This document shows, piece by piece, positions 44,236 to 54,253 of a stretch of DNA of 64,000 nucleotides (position 1 is the stretch's first letter; each line of letters starts with the position of its first letter). The position numbers were made by a program, and so were the translations under genes. This DNA comes from Aeromicrobium tamlense (lineage in GTDB: Bacteria; Actinomycetota; Actinomycetes; Propionibacteriales; Nocardioidaceae), in contig NZ_JACBZN010000001.1 in the NCBI RefSeq assembly GCF_013408555.1, positions 124,001 through 188,000 on the forward strand. The letters run 5' to 3'. The notes under the pieces are model-generated. The model was not told the DNA's origin and did no database searches. It saw nothing but the letters and a program-made list of their open reading frames with translations.

Positions 44236-44500
44236 GTTGCCCCGGCATGTTCGCGGTGGCGCCAGCGGTTGGGAACTCACGCCCAGCTCAACGCTCGCGC
44301 CGATCCCGAGACCATGTTGTCCGGCCAGTCGCACCGCAGCAGCGGGGCGGAGCCGGTCCAACCACCTAACTCGAGAAGTGTGCGTTTCCTTGTGCGCGTC
44401 AGCGCTCGCGACACGCCCGACCTCGGGGTACGGAGACGGGGGGCATGCCTACCCCGAACCCGGGGGCTGGCGAAGACGAACGTAAAGGACGAGCGAGAGC
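44236..44500 (+). other. Long leader of the S10 operon
   Basis: About 265 nt before rpsJ without a convincing gene. It contains a potential long-range stem, TCGGGGTA (44423-44430) with TACCCCGA (44450-44457), enclosing the palindrome GGCATGCC (44442-44449). The length is suitable for autogenous control, which in E. coli is by L4; no recognised leader class can be assigned. Confidence 0.4.
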
Positions 44501-44809
44501 ATGGCGGGACAGAAGATCCGTATCCGGCTCAAGGCCTACGACCACGAGGTCATTGACTCCTCGGCGAAGAAGATCGTCGACACCGTGACCCGCACCGGCG
44601 CCAAGGTTGCCGGCCCCGTGCCGCTGCCGACGGAGAAGAACGTGTACTGCGTCATCCGTTCGCCGCACAAGTACAAGGACAGCCGCGAGCACTTCGAGAT
44701 GCGCACCCACAAGCGGCTCATCGACATCATCGACCCGACGCCCAAGACCGTCGACTCGCTCATGCGACTCGACCTGCCGGCCGGCGTCGACATCGAGATC
44801 AAGCTCTGA
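44501..44809 (+). CDS. rpsJ: 30S ribosomal protein S10
   Basis: 102 aa; also the NusG and NusB partner in transcription. Standard start [20 protein letters not shown] and loop [20 protein letters not shown]. Ribosome-binding site GGACGAGCGAGAG is modest. First gene of the S10-spc run; 16 nt to rplC. Confidence 0.98.
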   Translation: MAGQKIRIRLKAYDHEVIDSSAKKIVDTVTRTGAKVAGPVPLPTEKNVYCVIRSPHKYKDSREHFEMRTHKRLIDIIDPTPKTVDSLMRLDLPAGVDIEIKL

Positions 44810-44825
44810 GGGAGGGACGCACACC

Positions 44826-45476
44826 ATGAGCAGCACACTCACCGCGCGCGGCCTCCTCGGTCGCAAGCTCGGGATGACGCAGGTCTGGGACGAGAACAAC
44901 CGGGTCATCCCGGTCACCGTCCTCGAGGCCTCCACCAACATCGTCACCCAGATCCGCACCCGCGAGAACGACGGCTACAGCGCCGTCCAGCTCGGCTTCG
45001 GCGAGACCGACGGCCGCAAGCTGAACAAGCCGCAGGCCGGTCACTTCGCGAAGGCCGGCGTCACGCCGCGCCGCCACGTCGTGGAGATCCGCACCGAGGC
45101 CGTCGCCGACTACACCCTCGGCCAGGAGATCTCGCCCGAGATCTTCGCCGCCGGTGACAAGGTCGACGTGACCGCCACCAGCAAGGGCAAGGGCTTCGCC
45201 GGCGTCATGAAGCGTCACGGCTTCGCCGGCGTCTCCGCCTCGCACGGCGCGCACCGCAACCACCGCAAGCCCGGGTCCATCGGCGGCTGCGCCACCCCCG
45301 GTCGCGTGTTCAAGGGCCTGCGCATGGCCGGCCACATGGGTACCGACACGGTCACCACCCAGAACCTCACCGTCCACGCGATCGACACCGAGCGCGGCCT
45401 GATCCTGGTCAAGGGCGCCGTGCCCGGGGCCAAGGGCGCCCTCGTCGTCATCCGCTCCGCCGCGAAGGGAGCCTGA
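44826..45476 (+). CDS. rplC: 50S ribosomal protein L3
   Basis: 216 aa, reaches the peptidyl transferase centre. Conserved [15 protein letters not shown], the loop [16 protein letters not shown], and [18 protein letters not shown] 44826 follows GGAGGGA. Confidence 0.98.
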   Translation: MSSTLTARGLLGRKLGMTQVWDENNRVIPVTVLEASTNIVTQIRTRENDGYSAVQLGFGETDGRKLNKPQAGHFAKAGVTPRRHVVEIRTEAVADYTLGQEISPEIFAAGDKVDVTATSKGKGFAGVMKRHGFAGVSASHGAHRNHRKPGSIGGCATPGRVFKGLRMAGHMGTDTVTTQNLTVHAIDTERGLILVKGAVPGAKGALVVIRSAAKGA

Positions 45477-45481
45477 CCGAC

Positions 45482-46420
45482 ATGGCACAGACCATCGACG
45501 TCGACCTGCCCGTCGACATCTTCGACGCCCGCGTCAGCATTCCGCTGATGCACCAGGTCGTCACCGCACAGCTCGCCGCCGCCCGCCAGGGCACACACGA
45601 CGTCAAGTCGCGCGGCGAGGTCCGCGGCGGCGGCAAGAAGCCGTACCGCCAGAAGGGCACCGGCCGCGCTCGTCAGGGCTCGATCCGCGCTCCCCAGTAC
45701 GCCGGTGGTGGCATCGTGCACGGCCCCACGCCGCGCTCGTACGACCAGCGCACGCCCAAGAAGATGAAGGCCGCCGCCCTGCGCGGTGCCCTCACCGACC
45801 GGGCGCGCAGCGGTCGCCTGCACGTCATCGAGTCGTTCGTCTCCGGTGACGCGCCGTCCACCAAGGTCGCGCTGGCCGCCGTCCGCGAGCTCACGGGCCG
45901 CGCCCGCGTCCTCGTGGTCGTCGATCGCGACGACGCGCTGACGGTCAAGAGCCTGCGCAACGCCGCGTTCATCGCGACGCTGTCCTTTGACCAGCTCAAC
46001 ACGTACGACGTGCTGCTGGCCGACGACGTGATCTTCACGAAGGCCGCGTTCGACGCCTTCGTGGCGGCGCGCTCGGCCGAGGGCACCGACACGGTCAAGC
46101 TGAGCCAGGCGGTCGTCGAGGCCGACGCCCCCGCCGCGAAGCCGGCCAAGAAGGCCGCCCCGAAGACCGAGGCCAAGGCCGAGGTCGCCGACGAGGACGT
46201 CAAGGCGAACGCCACGAAGACCCAGCCGTACGGTCCGGGCTCGAAGGCTCCGCTCGCCAGCGGCAACGCGCCCAAGGGCCACGAGGTCAAGGCCGTCGAG
46301 GCCGACAAGACCTTCGTCGCTCCCGGCGCCGCCGCGTACGACGACACGGAGGCCACGGTCTGGTTCGACAGCGCCGAGACCGCTGAGGCCGCCGGGTTCA
46401 CCGCCCAGGAGGAGAACTGA
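45482..46420 (+). CDS. rplD: 50S ribosomal protein L4 with C-terminal extra domain
   Basis: Core L4 occupies residues ~1-212, with the rRNA-binding loop [20 protein letters not shown]. It is followed by an Ala/Lys/Glu linker (~213-245) and a distinct C-terminal domain (~248-306) with [20 protein letters not shown] and [18 protein letters not shown]. Usual L4 is ~205-220 aa; this one is 312. The added domain resembles the short sunset-type domain attached to some actinobacterial ribosomal proteins such as L17 (from memory). In E. coli L4 represses the S10 operon. The stop overlaps rplW by 1 nt. Confidence 0.96.
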   Translation: MAQTIDVDLPVDIFDARVSIPLMHQVVTAQLAAARQGTHDVKSRGEVRGGGKKPYRQKGTGRARQGSIRAPQYAGGGIVHGPTPRSYDQRTPKKMKAAALRGALTDRARSGRLHVIESFVSGDAPSTKVALAAVRELTGRARVLVVVDRDDALTVKSLRNAAFIATLSFDQLNTYDVLLADDVIFTKAAFDAFVAARSAEGTDTVKLSQAVVEADAPAAKPAKKAAPKTEAKAEVADEDVKANATKTQPYGPGSKAPLASGNAPKGHEVKAVEADKTFVAPGAAAYDDTEATVWFDSAETAEAAGFTAQEEN

Positions 46421-46722
46421 TGTCCAACCACGGAACCTTCGCACGGGACGTCCTGATCGCCCCCGTGGTCAGCGAGAAGAGCTACGGCCTGCTCGACGAC
46501 AACAAGTACACGTTCCTGGTCCACCCGGACGCCAACAAGACCCAGATCAAGATCGCCGTCGAGGAGATCTTCGGGGTCAAGGTCACCGGCGTGAACACGA
46601 TCAACCGCAAGGGCAAGGCCCGTCGCACCCGCACCGGCACCGGCAAGCGCAAGGACACCAAGCGCGCCGTCGTCAGTGTGGCCGCGGGTCAGAGCATCGA
46701 CATCTTCTCGAGCCCGAGCTGA
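46420..46722 (+). CDS. rplW: 50S ribosomal protein L23
   Basis: 100 aa, at the exit tunnel, binds trigger factor and SRP. Conserved [20 protein letters not shown] and [18 protein letters not shown] overlaps the rplD stop (TGATG), with GAGGAG upstream. Confidence 0.97.
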   Translation: MSNHGTFARDVLIAPVVSEKSYGLLDDNKYTFLVHPDANKTQIKIAVEEIFGVKVTGVNTINRKGKARRTRTGTGKRKDTKRAVVSVAAGQSIDIFSSPS

Positions 46723-46737
46723 AGGACTGACTGAGAC

Positions 46738-47565
<828 letters not shown>

Positions 47566-47585
47566 GAGAGGACCTGGAGAAAAAG

Positions 47586-47867
47586 ATGCCTCGTAGTTTG
47601 AAGAAGGGTCCCTTCGTCGACGGCCACCTCGAGAAGAAGGTGGACGCCCAGAACGCAGCCGAGACCCACAACGTGATCAAGACGTGGTCGCGTCGCTCGA
47701 TGATCCTGCCGTCCTTCATCGGACACACGATCGCCGTGCACGACGGCCGCAAGCACGTTCCCGTGTTCATCACCGACTCGATGGTCGGCCACAAGCTGGG
47801 TGAGTTCGCTCCCACCCGCACGTTCAAGGGCCACGAGAAGGACGACCGGAAGGCGAAGCGCCGATGA
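47586..47867 (+). CDS. rpsS: 30S ribosomal protein S19
   Basis: 93 aa. ATG 47586 after AGAGGACC..AAAAAG gives [19 protein letters not shown]; an upstream open frame from 47484 is not homologous. [20 protein letters not shown] and the basic tail KDDRKAKRR are typical. Overlaps rplV by 4 nt. Confidence 0.97.
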   Translation: MPRSLKKGPFVDGHLEKKVDAQNAAETHNVIKTWSRRSMILPSFIGHTIAVHDGRKHVPVFITDSMVGHKLGEFAPTRTFKGHEKDDRKAKRR

Positions 47868-48280
47868 GTGCCACCACCCGTGACAACACGAGCGAGCGCC
47901 GCGAGCGGCTCCTGGGCGATCGCCCCGGCGCCTTCGCCGTCGCCCGCTACGTCCGCGTCACCGCGCAGAAGTCGCGCCGTGTCGCCGACCTGATCCGCGG
48001 CGCCCGCGTCGAGGACGCGCTGACCATGCTGAAGTTCCAGCCGCAGGCCGTGGCCGAGAACTTCTACAAGCTGGTCGACTCCGCTGCCGCGAACGCCGAG
48101 ACCACCGAGGGCCTCGACCGCTCGACCCTGGTCATCACGACCGTCATGGTCGACGAGGGCCCGACGATGAAGCGCTGGCGCCCGCGCGCCAAGGGTGCGG
48201 CCAACCGCATCCTCAAGCGCACCAGCCACCTGACGGTGGTCGTCGAACCCGCAACCGACCAGAAGAAGGGTGGCAACTGA
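47864..48280 (+). CDS. rplV: 50S ribosomal protein L22
   Basis: 138 aa, lines the exit tunnel. [20 protein letters not shown] and the beta-hairpin [20 protein letters not shown] are conserved. It has a ~20-residue N-terminal extension relative to E. coli. ATGA overlap with rpsS. Confidence 0.97.
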   Translation: MSATTRDNTSERRERLLGDRPGAFAVARYVRVTAQKSRRVADLIRGARVEDALTMLKFQPQAVAENFYKLVDSAAANAETTEGLDRSTLVITTVMVDEGPTMKRWRPRAKGAANRILKRTSHLTVVVEPATDQKKGGN

Positions 48281-48281
48281 C

Positions 48282-49088
48282 ATGGGTCAGAAGATCAACC
48301 CGCACGGTTTCCGCCTGGGCATCTCCACGGATCACAAGAGCCGTTGGTACGCCGACAAGCTGTACTCCAGCTACGTCGGTGAGGACGTCAAGATCCGCCG
48401 CCTGCTCACCAAGGGCATGGACCGCGCCGGCATCAGCCGCGTCGAGATCGAGCGCACCCGCGACCGCGTCCGCGTGGACATCCACACGGCGCGTCCGGGC
48501 ATCGTCATCGGTCGCCGTGGCGCCGAGGCCGACCGCATCCGTGGCGACCTGGAGAAGCTGACCGGCAAGCAGGTCCAGCTGAACATCCTCGAGGTCAAGC
48601 AGCCCGAGATGGACGCGCAGCTCGTCGCGCAGGGCGTGGCCGAGCAGCTGTCCGGCCGTGTCCAGTTCCGTCGCGCCATGCGCAAGGCCATGCAGAGCAC
48701 GATGCGCTCCGGTGCCAAGGGCATCCGGATCCAGTGCTCGGGTCGTCTCGGCGGCGCGGAGATGAGCCGCTCGGAGTTCTACCGCGAGGGTCGCGTCCCG
48801 CTGCACACGCTGCGCGCCGACGTCGACTACGGCTTCTACGAGGCCAAGACGACCTTCGGCCGCATCGGCGTGAAGGTCTGGATCTACAAGGGCGAGGTCG
48901 CCGGCACCCGGGCCGAGCGCGAGGCCGAGCAGGCCCGTCGCGCGGCCGCTCCGGGCAGCCGTCGTCCCGGCCGTGGTGAGCGTGGCGGTCGCCGCCCCGC
49001 TCGTGACGCCGCTCCCGCCGCTGCGCCGGCCGCCGCCGAGGCGGCTCCCGCAGCCGCTCCTGCGGCCACCGAAGGAGTTGAGTCCTGA
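48282..49088 (+). CDS. rpsC: 30S ribosomal protein S3
   Basis: 268 aa at the mRNA entry channel. ATG 48282 gives [20 protein letters not shown]; the KH domain has [16 protein letters not shown]. The final ~45 residues are an Arg/Gly then Ala/Pro-rich tail ([20 protein letters not shown]), an actinobacterial extension beyond E. coli S3 (233 aa). Overlaps rplP by 1 nt. Confidence 0.97.
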   Translation: MGQKINPHGFRLGISTDHKSRWYADKLYSSYVGEDVKIRRLLTKGMDRAGISRVEIERTRDRVRVDIHTARPGIVIGRRGAEADRIRGDLEKLTGKQVQLNILEVKQPEMDAQLVAQGVAEQLSGRVQFRRAMRKAMQSTMRSGAKGIRIQCSGRLGGAEMSRSEFYREGRVPLHTLRADVDYGFYEAKTTFGRIGVKVWIYKGEVAGTRAEREAEQARRAAAPGSRRPGRGERGGRRPARDAAPAAAPAAAEAAPAAAPAATEGVES

Positions 49089-49507
49089 TGTTGATGCCTC
49101 GTCGCGTCAAGTACCGCAAGCAGCACCACCCCAAGCGGCGTGGCGTTGCCAAGGGTGGCACCGAGCTGGCCTTCGGCGAGTTCGGCATCCAGGCGGTCGA
49201 GGGTCACTACGTGACCAACCGTCAGATCGAGTCCGCCCGTATCGCCATGACCCGTCACATCAAGCGTGGCGGCAAGGTCTGGATCAACATCTACCCGGAC
49301 CGCCCGCTGACCAAGAAGCCCGCCGAGACCCGCATGGGCTCCGGCAAGGGCTCGCCCGAGTGGTGGGTGGCGAACGTCAAGCCCGGCCGCGTCATGTTCG
49401 AGCTCTCCGGTGTGTCCGAAGAGGTCGCCCGTGAGGCGATGCGCCGTGCGATCCACAAGCTGCCGATGAAGGCACGCTTCATCACCCGTGAGACAGGAGA
49501 CCTGTGA
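49088..49507 (+). CDS. rplP: 50S ribosomal protein L16
   Basis: 139 aa. [20 protein letters not shown], and the C-terminal [20 protein letters not shown], are typical. ATG 49088 overlaps the rpsC stop; ATG 49094 is a less likely alternative because actinobacterial L16 usually begins MLMP. Confidence 0.97.
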   Translation: MLMPRRVKYRKQHHPKRRGVAKGGTELAFGEFGIQAVEGHYVTNRQIESARIAMTRHIKRGGKVWINIYPDRPLTKKPAETRMGSGKGSPEWWVANVKPGRVMFELSGVSEEVAREAMRRAIHKLPMKARFITRETGDL

Positions 49508-49725
49508 TGGCAAGCAACACCGCAGAGCTCCGCGACCTCAACGCCGATGACCTGGCCGCGAAGCTGAAGGAGGCCAAGGAGGAGCTGTTCAACCTGCGCT
49601 TCCAGAACGCCACCGGTCAGCTCGACAACACCGCGCGTCTGCGCACGGTCCGCAAGGACATCGCGCGCATCTACACGGTCATCCGTGAGCGCGAGCTCGG
49701 CATCATCGAGGAGGTTCAGGCATGA
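49507..49725 (+). CDS. rpmC: 50S ribosomal protein L29
   Basis: 72 aa, two-helix protein near the exit tunnel: [43 protein letters not shown] 49507 has better spacing from AGGAGA than GTG 49504. TGATG junction with rplP and ATGA overlap with rpsQ. Confidence 0.96.
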   Translation: MASNTAELRDLNADDLAAKLKEAKEELFNLRFQNATGQLDNTARLRTVRKDIARIYTVIRERELGIIEEVQA

Positions 49726-50006
49726 GCACGAAGGACACCACCGAAGTGAGCAACGAGCGCTCGTCGCGCAAGACCCGTGAGGGTCTGGTCGTCAGCGACA
49801 AGATGGACAAGACCGTCGTCGTCAGCATCGAGGAGCGCTTCAAGCACCCGCTGTACGGCAAGGTGCTGCGCCGCAACATCAAGCTGAAGGCTCACGACGA
49901 GGCCAACGAGGCTGGCATCGGCGACCGCGTTCTCCTGTCGGAGACGCGTCCGCTGTCCGCCACCAAGCGCTGGCGCGTCGTCGAGGTCCTCGAGAAGGCG
50001 AAGTGA
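49722..50006 (+). CDS. rpsQ: 30S ribosomal protein S17
   Basis: 94 aa, OB-fold primary binder of 16S r[42 protein letters not shown]. It has a ~12-residue Ser/Thr-rich N-terminal extension. Overlaps rpmC by 4 nt, 7 nt before rplN. Confidence 0.97.
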   Translation: MSTKDTTEVSNERSSRKTREGLVVSDKMDKTVVVSIEERFKHPLYGKVLRRNIKLKAHDEANEAGIGDRVLLSETRPLSATKRWRVVEVLEKAK

Positions 50007-50013
50007 GAGACAG

Positions 50014-50382
50014 ATGATTCAGCAGGAGTCGCGACTCAAGGTCGCCGACAACACGGGTGCCAAGGAGATCCTCTGCATCCGCGTGCTCGGTGGCTCCGGT
50101 CGTCGCTACGCCGGTATCGGCGACACGATCGTCGCCACCGTCAAGGACGCGATCCCCGGAGGCAACGTCAAGAAGGGCGATGTCGTCAAGGCGGTCGTCG
50201 TGCGCACCACCAAGGAGCGCCGTCGTCCGGACGGCTCGTACATCAAGTTCGACGAGAACGCCGCCGTCATCCTCAAGACCGACGGCGATCCGCGCGGAAC
50301 CCGCATCTTCGGCCCCGTGGGCCGCGAGCTGCGCGACAAGAAGTTCATGCGCATCATCTCGCTCGCTCCGGAGGTGCTCTGA
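50014..50382 (+). CDS. rplN: 50S ribosomal protein L14
   Basis: 122 aa, exactly the family length. [20 protein letters not shown] and [20 protein letters not shown] are invariant-type segments. Start of the spc part of the cluster; no promoter is seen before it, so transcription from rpsJ probably continues. Confidence 0.98.
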   Translation: MIQQESRLKVADNTGAKEILCIRVLGGSGRRYAGIGDTIVATVKDAIPGGNVKKGDVVKAVVVRTTKERRRPDGSYIKFDENAAVILKTDGDPRGTRIFGPVGRELRDKKFMRIISLAPEVL

Positions 50383-50383
50383 G

Positions 50384-50695
50384 ATGGCTCGAATTCGCAA
50401 GGGTGACCAGGTCAAGGTCATCGCCGGCAAGGACAAGGGCGTCGAGGGCAAGATCATCGGTGTCCTCGAGAACGACCGCGTCCTCGTCGAGGGCGTGAAC
50501 CGCGTCCAGAAGCACACCCGCGCCGGACAGACCGGGACCGAGGGCGGCATCATCACCGCCGAGGCCCCGATCCACGTCTCGAACGTCATGCTCGTGGTCG
50601 ACGCCGATGGCGGCAAGACCACGACCAAGGTCGGCTCGGGCGTCGTCGACGGCAAGAAGACCCGTATCAGCCGCAAGACCGGAAAGGAGATCTGA
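50384..50695 (+). CDS. rplX: 50S ribosomal protein L24
   Basis: 103 aa with KOW motif [20 protein letters not shown] and [23 protein letters not shown] 50384 starts one base after the rplN stop. Confidence 0.97.
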   Translation: MARIRKGDQVKVIAGKDKGVEGKIIGVLENDRVLVEGVNRVQKHTRAGQTGTEGGIITAEAPIHVSNVMLVVDADGGKTTTKVGSGVVDGKKTRISRKTGKEI

Positions 50696-50696
50696 G

Positions 50697-51254
50697 ATGG
50701 CCACCACCACCGCGCCCCGCCTCAAGGCGAAGTACCGCGAGGAGATCGTGACCGCGCTGCGTGAGCAGTTCGACTACGACAACGTCATGCAGGTCCCCGG
50801 CCTCACCAAGATCGTCGTCAACATGGGCGTCGGCGAGGCTGCCCGCGACGGCAAGCTCATCGAGGGTGCCATCGCGGACCTCACGGCCATCACCGGCCAG
50901 AAGCCGCAGGTCACCAAGGCCCGCAAGTCCATCGCGCAGTTCAAGCTGCGTGAGGGCATGCCGATCGGCGCGCACGTCACGCTGCGCGGCGACCGCATGT
51001 GGGAGTTCCTCGATCGTCTGCTGACGCTCGCGCTGCCGCGCATCCGCGACTTCCGCGGACTGTCGGCCAAGCAGTTCGACGGCCGGGGCAACTACACGTT
51101 CGGCCTGACCGAGCAGGTCATGTTCCACGAGATCGACCAGGACAAGATCGATCGCAGCCGGGGCATGGACATCACGGTCGTCACCACGGCCACCAACGAC
51201 GATGAGGGCCGCGCTCTGCTCAAGCTGCTCGGCTTCCCGTACAAGGAGAACTGA
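50697..51254 (+). CDS. rplE: 50S ribosomal protein L5
   Basis: 185 aa, binds 5S rRNA and contacts P-site t[40 protein letters not shown], and [23 protein letters not shown] 50697 after AAAGGAG. Confidence 0.97.
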   Translation: MATTTAPRLKAKYREEIVTALREQFDYDNVMQVPGLTKIVVNMGVGEAARDGKLIEGAIADLTAITGQKPQVTKARKSIAQFKLREGMPIGAHVTLRGDRMWEFLDRLLTLALPRIRDFRGLSAKQFDGRGNYTFGLTEQVMFHEIDQDKIDRSRGMDITVVTTATNDDEGRALLKLLGFPYKEN

Positions 51255-51255
51255 C

Positions 51256-51441
51256 ATGGCGAAGACCGGTCTGAAGGTCAAGCAGTCCCGCACGCCGAAG
51301 TTCGGCGTCCGTGGCTACACGCGCTGCCAGCGCTGCGGCCGTCCCCGCTCCGTCTACCGCAAGTTCGGCCTGTGCCGCATCTGCCTGCGAGAGATGGCGC
51401 ACCGCGGCGAGCTGCCCGGCGTGACCAAGAGCTCCTGGTAA
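51256..51441 (+). CDS. rpsZ: 30S ribosomal protein S14 type Z (zinc-binding)
   Basis: 61 aa. Zinc ligands C24, C27, C40 and C43 (CQRC, CRIC) identify the short zinc form. ATG 51256. An 87-nt spacer to rpsH follows, the longest gap in this part of the operon; no terminator or ORF is seen in it. Confidence 0.97.
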   Translation: MAKTGLKVKQSRTPKFGVRGYTRCQRCGRPRSVYRKFGLCRICLREMAHRGELPGVTKSSW

Positions 51442-51528
51442 TCACCACCACCAACCCGCAGCAGGTCCCCTCCCACGGCGTCACGCCGGACGAGACGGAA
51501 ACCGCGGCGAGAAACGGAACACACTGAA

Positions 51529-51936
51529 ATGACGATGACCGATCCGATCGCGGACATGCTCACGCGTGTCCGCAACGGCAACCAGGCGTACCACGACGCC
51601 GTCACGATGCCGCACTCCAAGCTGAAGGAGGGCGTCGCCGCCATCCTGAAGCAGGAGGGCTACATCACCGACTACTCCGTGGCCGAGCCGTCCGAGGGTG
51701 AGGTCGGCAAGTCGCTGACGATCACGCTCAAGTACGGACCGCACCGTGAGCGCTCGATCGCCGGCATCCGCCGCATCAGCAAGCCGGGCCTGCGCGTGTA
51801 CGCCAAGTCCAACAACCTTCCGAAGGTCCTCGGCGGCCTGGGCGTGGCGATCATCTCCACGAGCCAGGGTCTGCAGACCGACCGTCAGGCCAACAACAAC
51901 GGAGTGGGTGGGGAAGTCCTCGCCTACGTCTGGTGA
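51529..51936 (+). CDS. rpsH: 30S ribosomal protein S8
   Basis: 135 aa, primary 16S rRNA binder and spc-operon repressor in E. coli. [20 protein letters not shown], and C-terminal [13 protein letters not shown] with a Gln/Asn-rich end typical of the family. ATG 51529 (ATG 51535 is possible). Confidence 0.97.
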   Translation: MTMTDPIADMLTRVRNGNQAYHDAVTMPHSKLKEGVAAILKQEGYITDYSVAEPSEGEVGKSLTITLKYGPHRERSIAGIRRISKPGLRVYAKSNNLPKVLGGLGVAIISTSQGLQTDRQANNNGVGGEVLAYVW

Positions 51937-51952
51937 CGAGAGGAGACTGAAC

Positions 51953-52495
51953 ATGTCGCGCATCGGCAAGCTCCCCGTCGCCGTCCCCTCCGGCGTCGAG
52001 GTCAACATCGACGGCCAGACCGTCACCGTCAAGGGCCCCAAGGGCCAGCTCTCGCACACCGTTGCCGAGCCCATCACCGTCCGCAAGGACGATGACGGCG
52101 CGCTGGCGGTCGAGCGCCCCAACGACGAGCGTCGCAGCAAGGCCCTCCACGGCCTGTCCCGCACGCTGGTCAACAACATGGTCATCGGTGTCACCGACGG
52201 CTACGAGAAGAAGCTCGAGATCGTCGGCGTCGGCTACCGCGTGCTCTCCAAGGGCCCGTCGGAGATCGAGCTGAACCTCGGCTTCAGCCACCCGGTGCCG
52301 TTCCTGGCGCCCGAGGGCATCACGTTCACCGTCGAGGGTCCGACCAAGCTGACCGTCTCGGGCATCGACAAGCAGGTCGTGGGCGAGGTCGCCGCCAACA
52401 TCCGCAAGATCCGCAAGCCGGAGCCCTACAAGGGCAAGGGCGTGCGTTACGCCGGAGAGCGCATCCTGCGCAAGGCCGGAAAGGCTGGTAAGTAA
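51953..52495 (+). CDS. rplF: 50S ribosomal protein L6
   Basis: 180 aa, two-domain protein near the factor-binding site. [20 protein letters not shown] and [19 protein letters not shown] are conserved. ATG 51953 follows GAGAGGAGA. Confidence 0.97.
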   Translation: MSRIGKLPVAVPSGVEVNIDGQTVTVKGPKGQLSHTVAEPITVRKDDDGALAVERPNDERRSKALHGLSRTLVNNMVIGVTDGYEKKLEIVGVGYRVLSKGPSEIELNLGFSHPVPFLAPEGITFTVEGPTKLTVSGIDKQVVGEVAANIRKIRKPEPYKGKGVRYAGERILRKAGKAGK

Positions 52496-52498
52496 GCC

Positions 52499-52882
52499 AT
52501 GGCAATCTCGATCAAGCACGCCAAGCACACCGCGGGCCGGGTCGCGTCGCGTCAGCGCCGCCAGATCCGTGGCCGCAAGAAGATCCAGGGTTCGGCCGAG
52601 CGTCCTCGCCTCGTCGTCACCCGTTCGAGCAAGCACATCGTCGCCCAGGTCGTCAACGACCTCGAGGGCCACACGCTGGCGTCGGCCTCCACCATGGAGG
52701 CGGACCTGCGCTCGTTCGACGGCGACAAGACGGCCAAGGCGAAGAAGGTCGGCGAGCTGCTCGCCGATCGCGCCAAGGCCGCCGGCATCGGCGCCGTGGT
52801 CTTCGACCGCGCCGGCAACAAGTACGCCGGTCGCGTCGCGGCTCTGGCCGACGGCGCCCGCGAGGGCGGACTGGAGTTCTGA
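52499..52882 (+). CDS. rplR: 50S ribosomal protein L18
   Basis: 127 aa, 5S rRNA-binding protein: [20 protein letters not shown] and [20 protein letters not shown]. Its stop overlaps an 11-codon mini-ORF that leads to rpsE. Confidence 0.97.
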   Translation: MAISIKHAKHTAGRVASRQRRQIRGRKKIQGSAERPRLVVTRSSKHIVAQVVNDLEGHTLASASTMEADLRSFDGDKTAKAKKVGELLADRAKAAGIGAVVFDRAGNKYAGRVAALADGAREGGLEF

Positions 52883-52917
52883 TGACCATCACGACGAACA
52901 AGGGGAGTGCCGCATGA
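52882..52917 (+). CDS. 11-codon mini-ORF linking rplR and rpsE
   Basis: ATG 52882 shares a base with the rplR stop (TGATG). The ORF reads [11 protein letters not shown] and its TGA overlaps the rpsE ATG (ATGA at 52914-52917). It spans exactly the 31-nt gap and contains the rpsE ribosome-binding site AGGGGAG. It could be chance or a re-initiation bridge. Confidence 0.3.
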   Translation: MTITTNKGSAA

Positions 52918-53510
52918 GCACGCGCCGACAGGGTGGCGAGCGTCGCGGAGGCCGCGGCGACCGCAACGCCGACAAGTCCAACTACATCGAGAAGGTCGTC
53001 ACGATCAACCGTGTGGCGAAGGTCGTCAAGGGCGGCCGCCGCTTCTCCTTCACCGCGCTGGTGATCGTCGGTGACGGCGACGGCCAGGTCGGTGTCGGCT
53101 ACGGCAAGGCCAAGGAAGTTCCGACGGCCATCGCCAAGGGTGTCGAGGAGGCGAAGAAGAGCTTCTTCCGCGTCCCGCGCATCCAGGGCACCATCCCGCA
53201 CCCGGTGCAGGGTGAGAAGGCGGCCGGTGTCGTCTTCCTGCGCCCCGCGTCCCCCGGTACCGGCGTCATCGCCGGTGGCCCGGTCCGGGCCGTGCTGGAG
53301 GCTGCTGGCATCCATGACGTCCTGAGCAAGTCCCTCGGCTCCTCGAACGCGATCAACATCGTCCACGCGACGGTCGAGGCGCTGCGTTCGCTCGAGTCCC
53401 CCGAGGACGTGGCCGGCCGTCGTGGCCTGGCCGTCGAGGACGTCGCCCCCGCCGCCCTGCTGAAGGCCGGCAAGGAGAAGGCGCCCAGCGCCGCGGAGGT
53501 GACCGTCTGA
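52914..53510 (+). CDS. rpsE: 30S ribosomal protein S5
   Basis: 198 aa. ATG 52914 preceded by AGGGGAG. The dsRNA-binding domain has [20 protein letters not shown] and [20 protein letters not shown]. Arg/Gly-rich N-terminal extension of ~20 residues. Overlaps rpmD by 1 nt. Confidence 0.97.
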   Translation: MSTRRQGGERRGGRGDRNADKSNYIEKVVTINRVAKVVKGGRRFSFTALVIVGDGDGQVGVGYGKAKEVPTAIAKGVEEAKKSFFRVPRIQGTIPHPVQGEKAAGVVFLRPASPGTGVIAGGPVRAVLEAAGIHDVLSKSLGSSNAINIVHATVEALRSLESPEDVAGRRGLAVEDVAPAALLKAGKEKAPSAAEVTV

Positions 53511-53692
53511 TGGCGAAGCTCGAAGTCACCCAGGTCCGTTCGGGCATCGGTCGTGAGCAGAACCAGCGCAACACGCTGCGTTCGCTCGGGCTCAAGCGCA
53601 TCGGCGACGTCAAGGTCGTCGAGGATCGTCCCGAAATCCGCGGCATGGTCAACACCATTCCGCATCTCGTCACCGTGAAGGAGGTCGACTGA
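53510..53692 (+). CDS. rpmD: 50S ribosomal protein L30
   Basis: 60 aa: [43 protein letters not shown] overlaps the rpsE stop (TGATG). 2 nt before rplO. Confidence 0.97.
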   Translation: MAKLEVTQVRSGIGREQNQRNTLRSLGLKRIGDVKVVEDRPEIRGMVNTIPHLVTVKEVD

Positions 53693-53694
53693 TC

Positions 53695-54135
53695 ATGGCG
53701 ATCAAGTTGCACCACCTGCGTCCCGCCCCGGGCGCCAAGACCGCCAAGACCCGCGTGGGTCGCGGTGAGGGCTCCAAGGGCAAGACCGCCGGTCGCGGCA
53801 CCAAGGGCACCAAGGCCCGCTACCAGGTGTCGGCCGGCTTCGAGGGCGGCCAGATCCCGCTCCACATGCGCCTGCCGAAGCTCAAGGGCTTCACGAACCC
53901 GTTCCGGGTCGAGTACCAGGTCGTCAACGTGGGCCGGATCGCCGAGCTCTTCGCCGAGGGCGGCACGGTCGACGTGCCCTCGCTCGTCGAGAAGGGCGCG
54001 GTCCGCAAGGGCCAGCCCGTCAAGGTGCTCGGAGGCGGCGACATCGACGTGGCGGTCCAGGTGACCGTCGACAAGGTGTCCGCCTCGGCCCAGGCCAAGA
54101 TCGAGGCCGCCGGCGGTTCCGTCTCCGCGTCCTGA
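53695..54135 (+). CDS. rplO: 50S ribosomal protein L15
   Basis: 146 aa with the Gly/Arg/Lys-rich N-terminus ([20 protein letters not shown]) and [20 protein letters not shown]. Last ribosomal gene before a terminator; secY follows on a separate start. Confidence 0.97.
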   Translation: MAIKLHHLRPAPGAKTAKTRVGRGEGSKGKTAGRGTKGTKARYQVSAGFEGGQIPLHMRLPKLKGFTNPFRVEYQVVNVGRIAELFAEGGTVDVPSLVEKGAVRKGQPVKVLGGGDIDVAVQVTVDKVSASAQAKIEAAGGSVSAS

Positions 54136-54165
54136 CGCGGTCGTTCGGAGTCGTTCAGCGAACAT

Positions 54166-54199
54166 CGGGCGGGTTCTCCCCATCGGGAGGGCCCGCCCG
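54166..54199 (+). terminator. Terminator after rplO
   Basis: CGGGCGGG (54166-54173) pairs with CCCGCCCG (54192-54199); inner CTCCC (54176-54180) pairs with GGGAG (54185-54189), loop CATC, two-base internal bulges, followed by TTTC. TAAAGT at 54213-54218 may be the -10 of a secY promoter (weak, no clear -35). Confidence 0.75.
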
Positions 54200-54253
54200 T
54201 TTCGCTCACTGTTAAAGTCAGACGGCATCGTGCCGTGAAGCTGGAGGAAGTTC

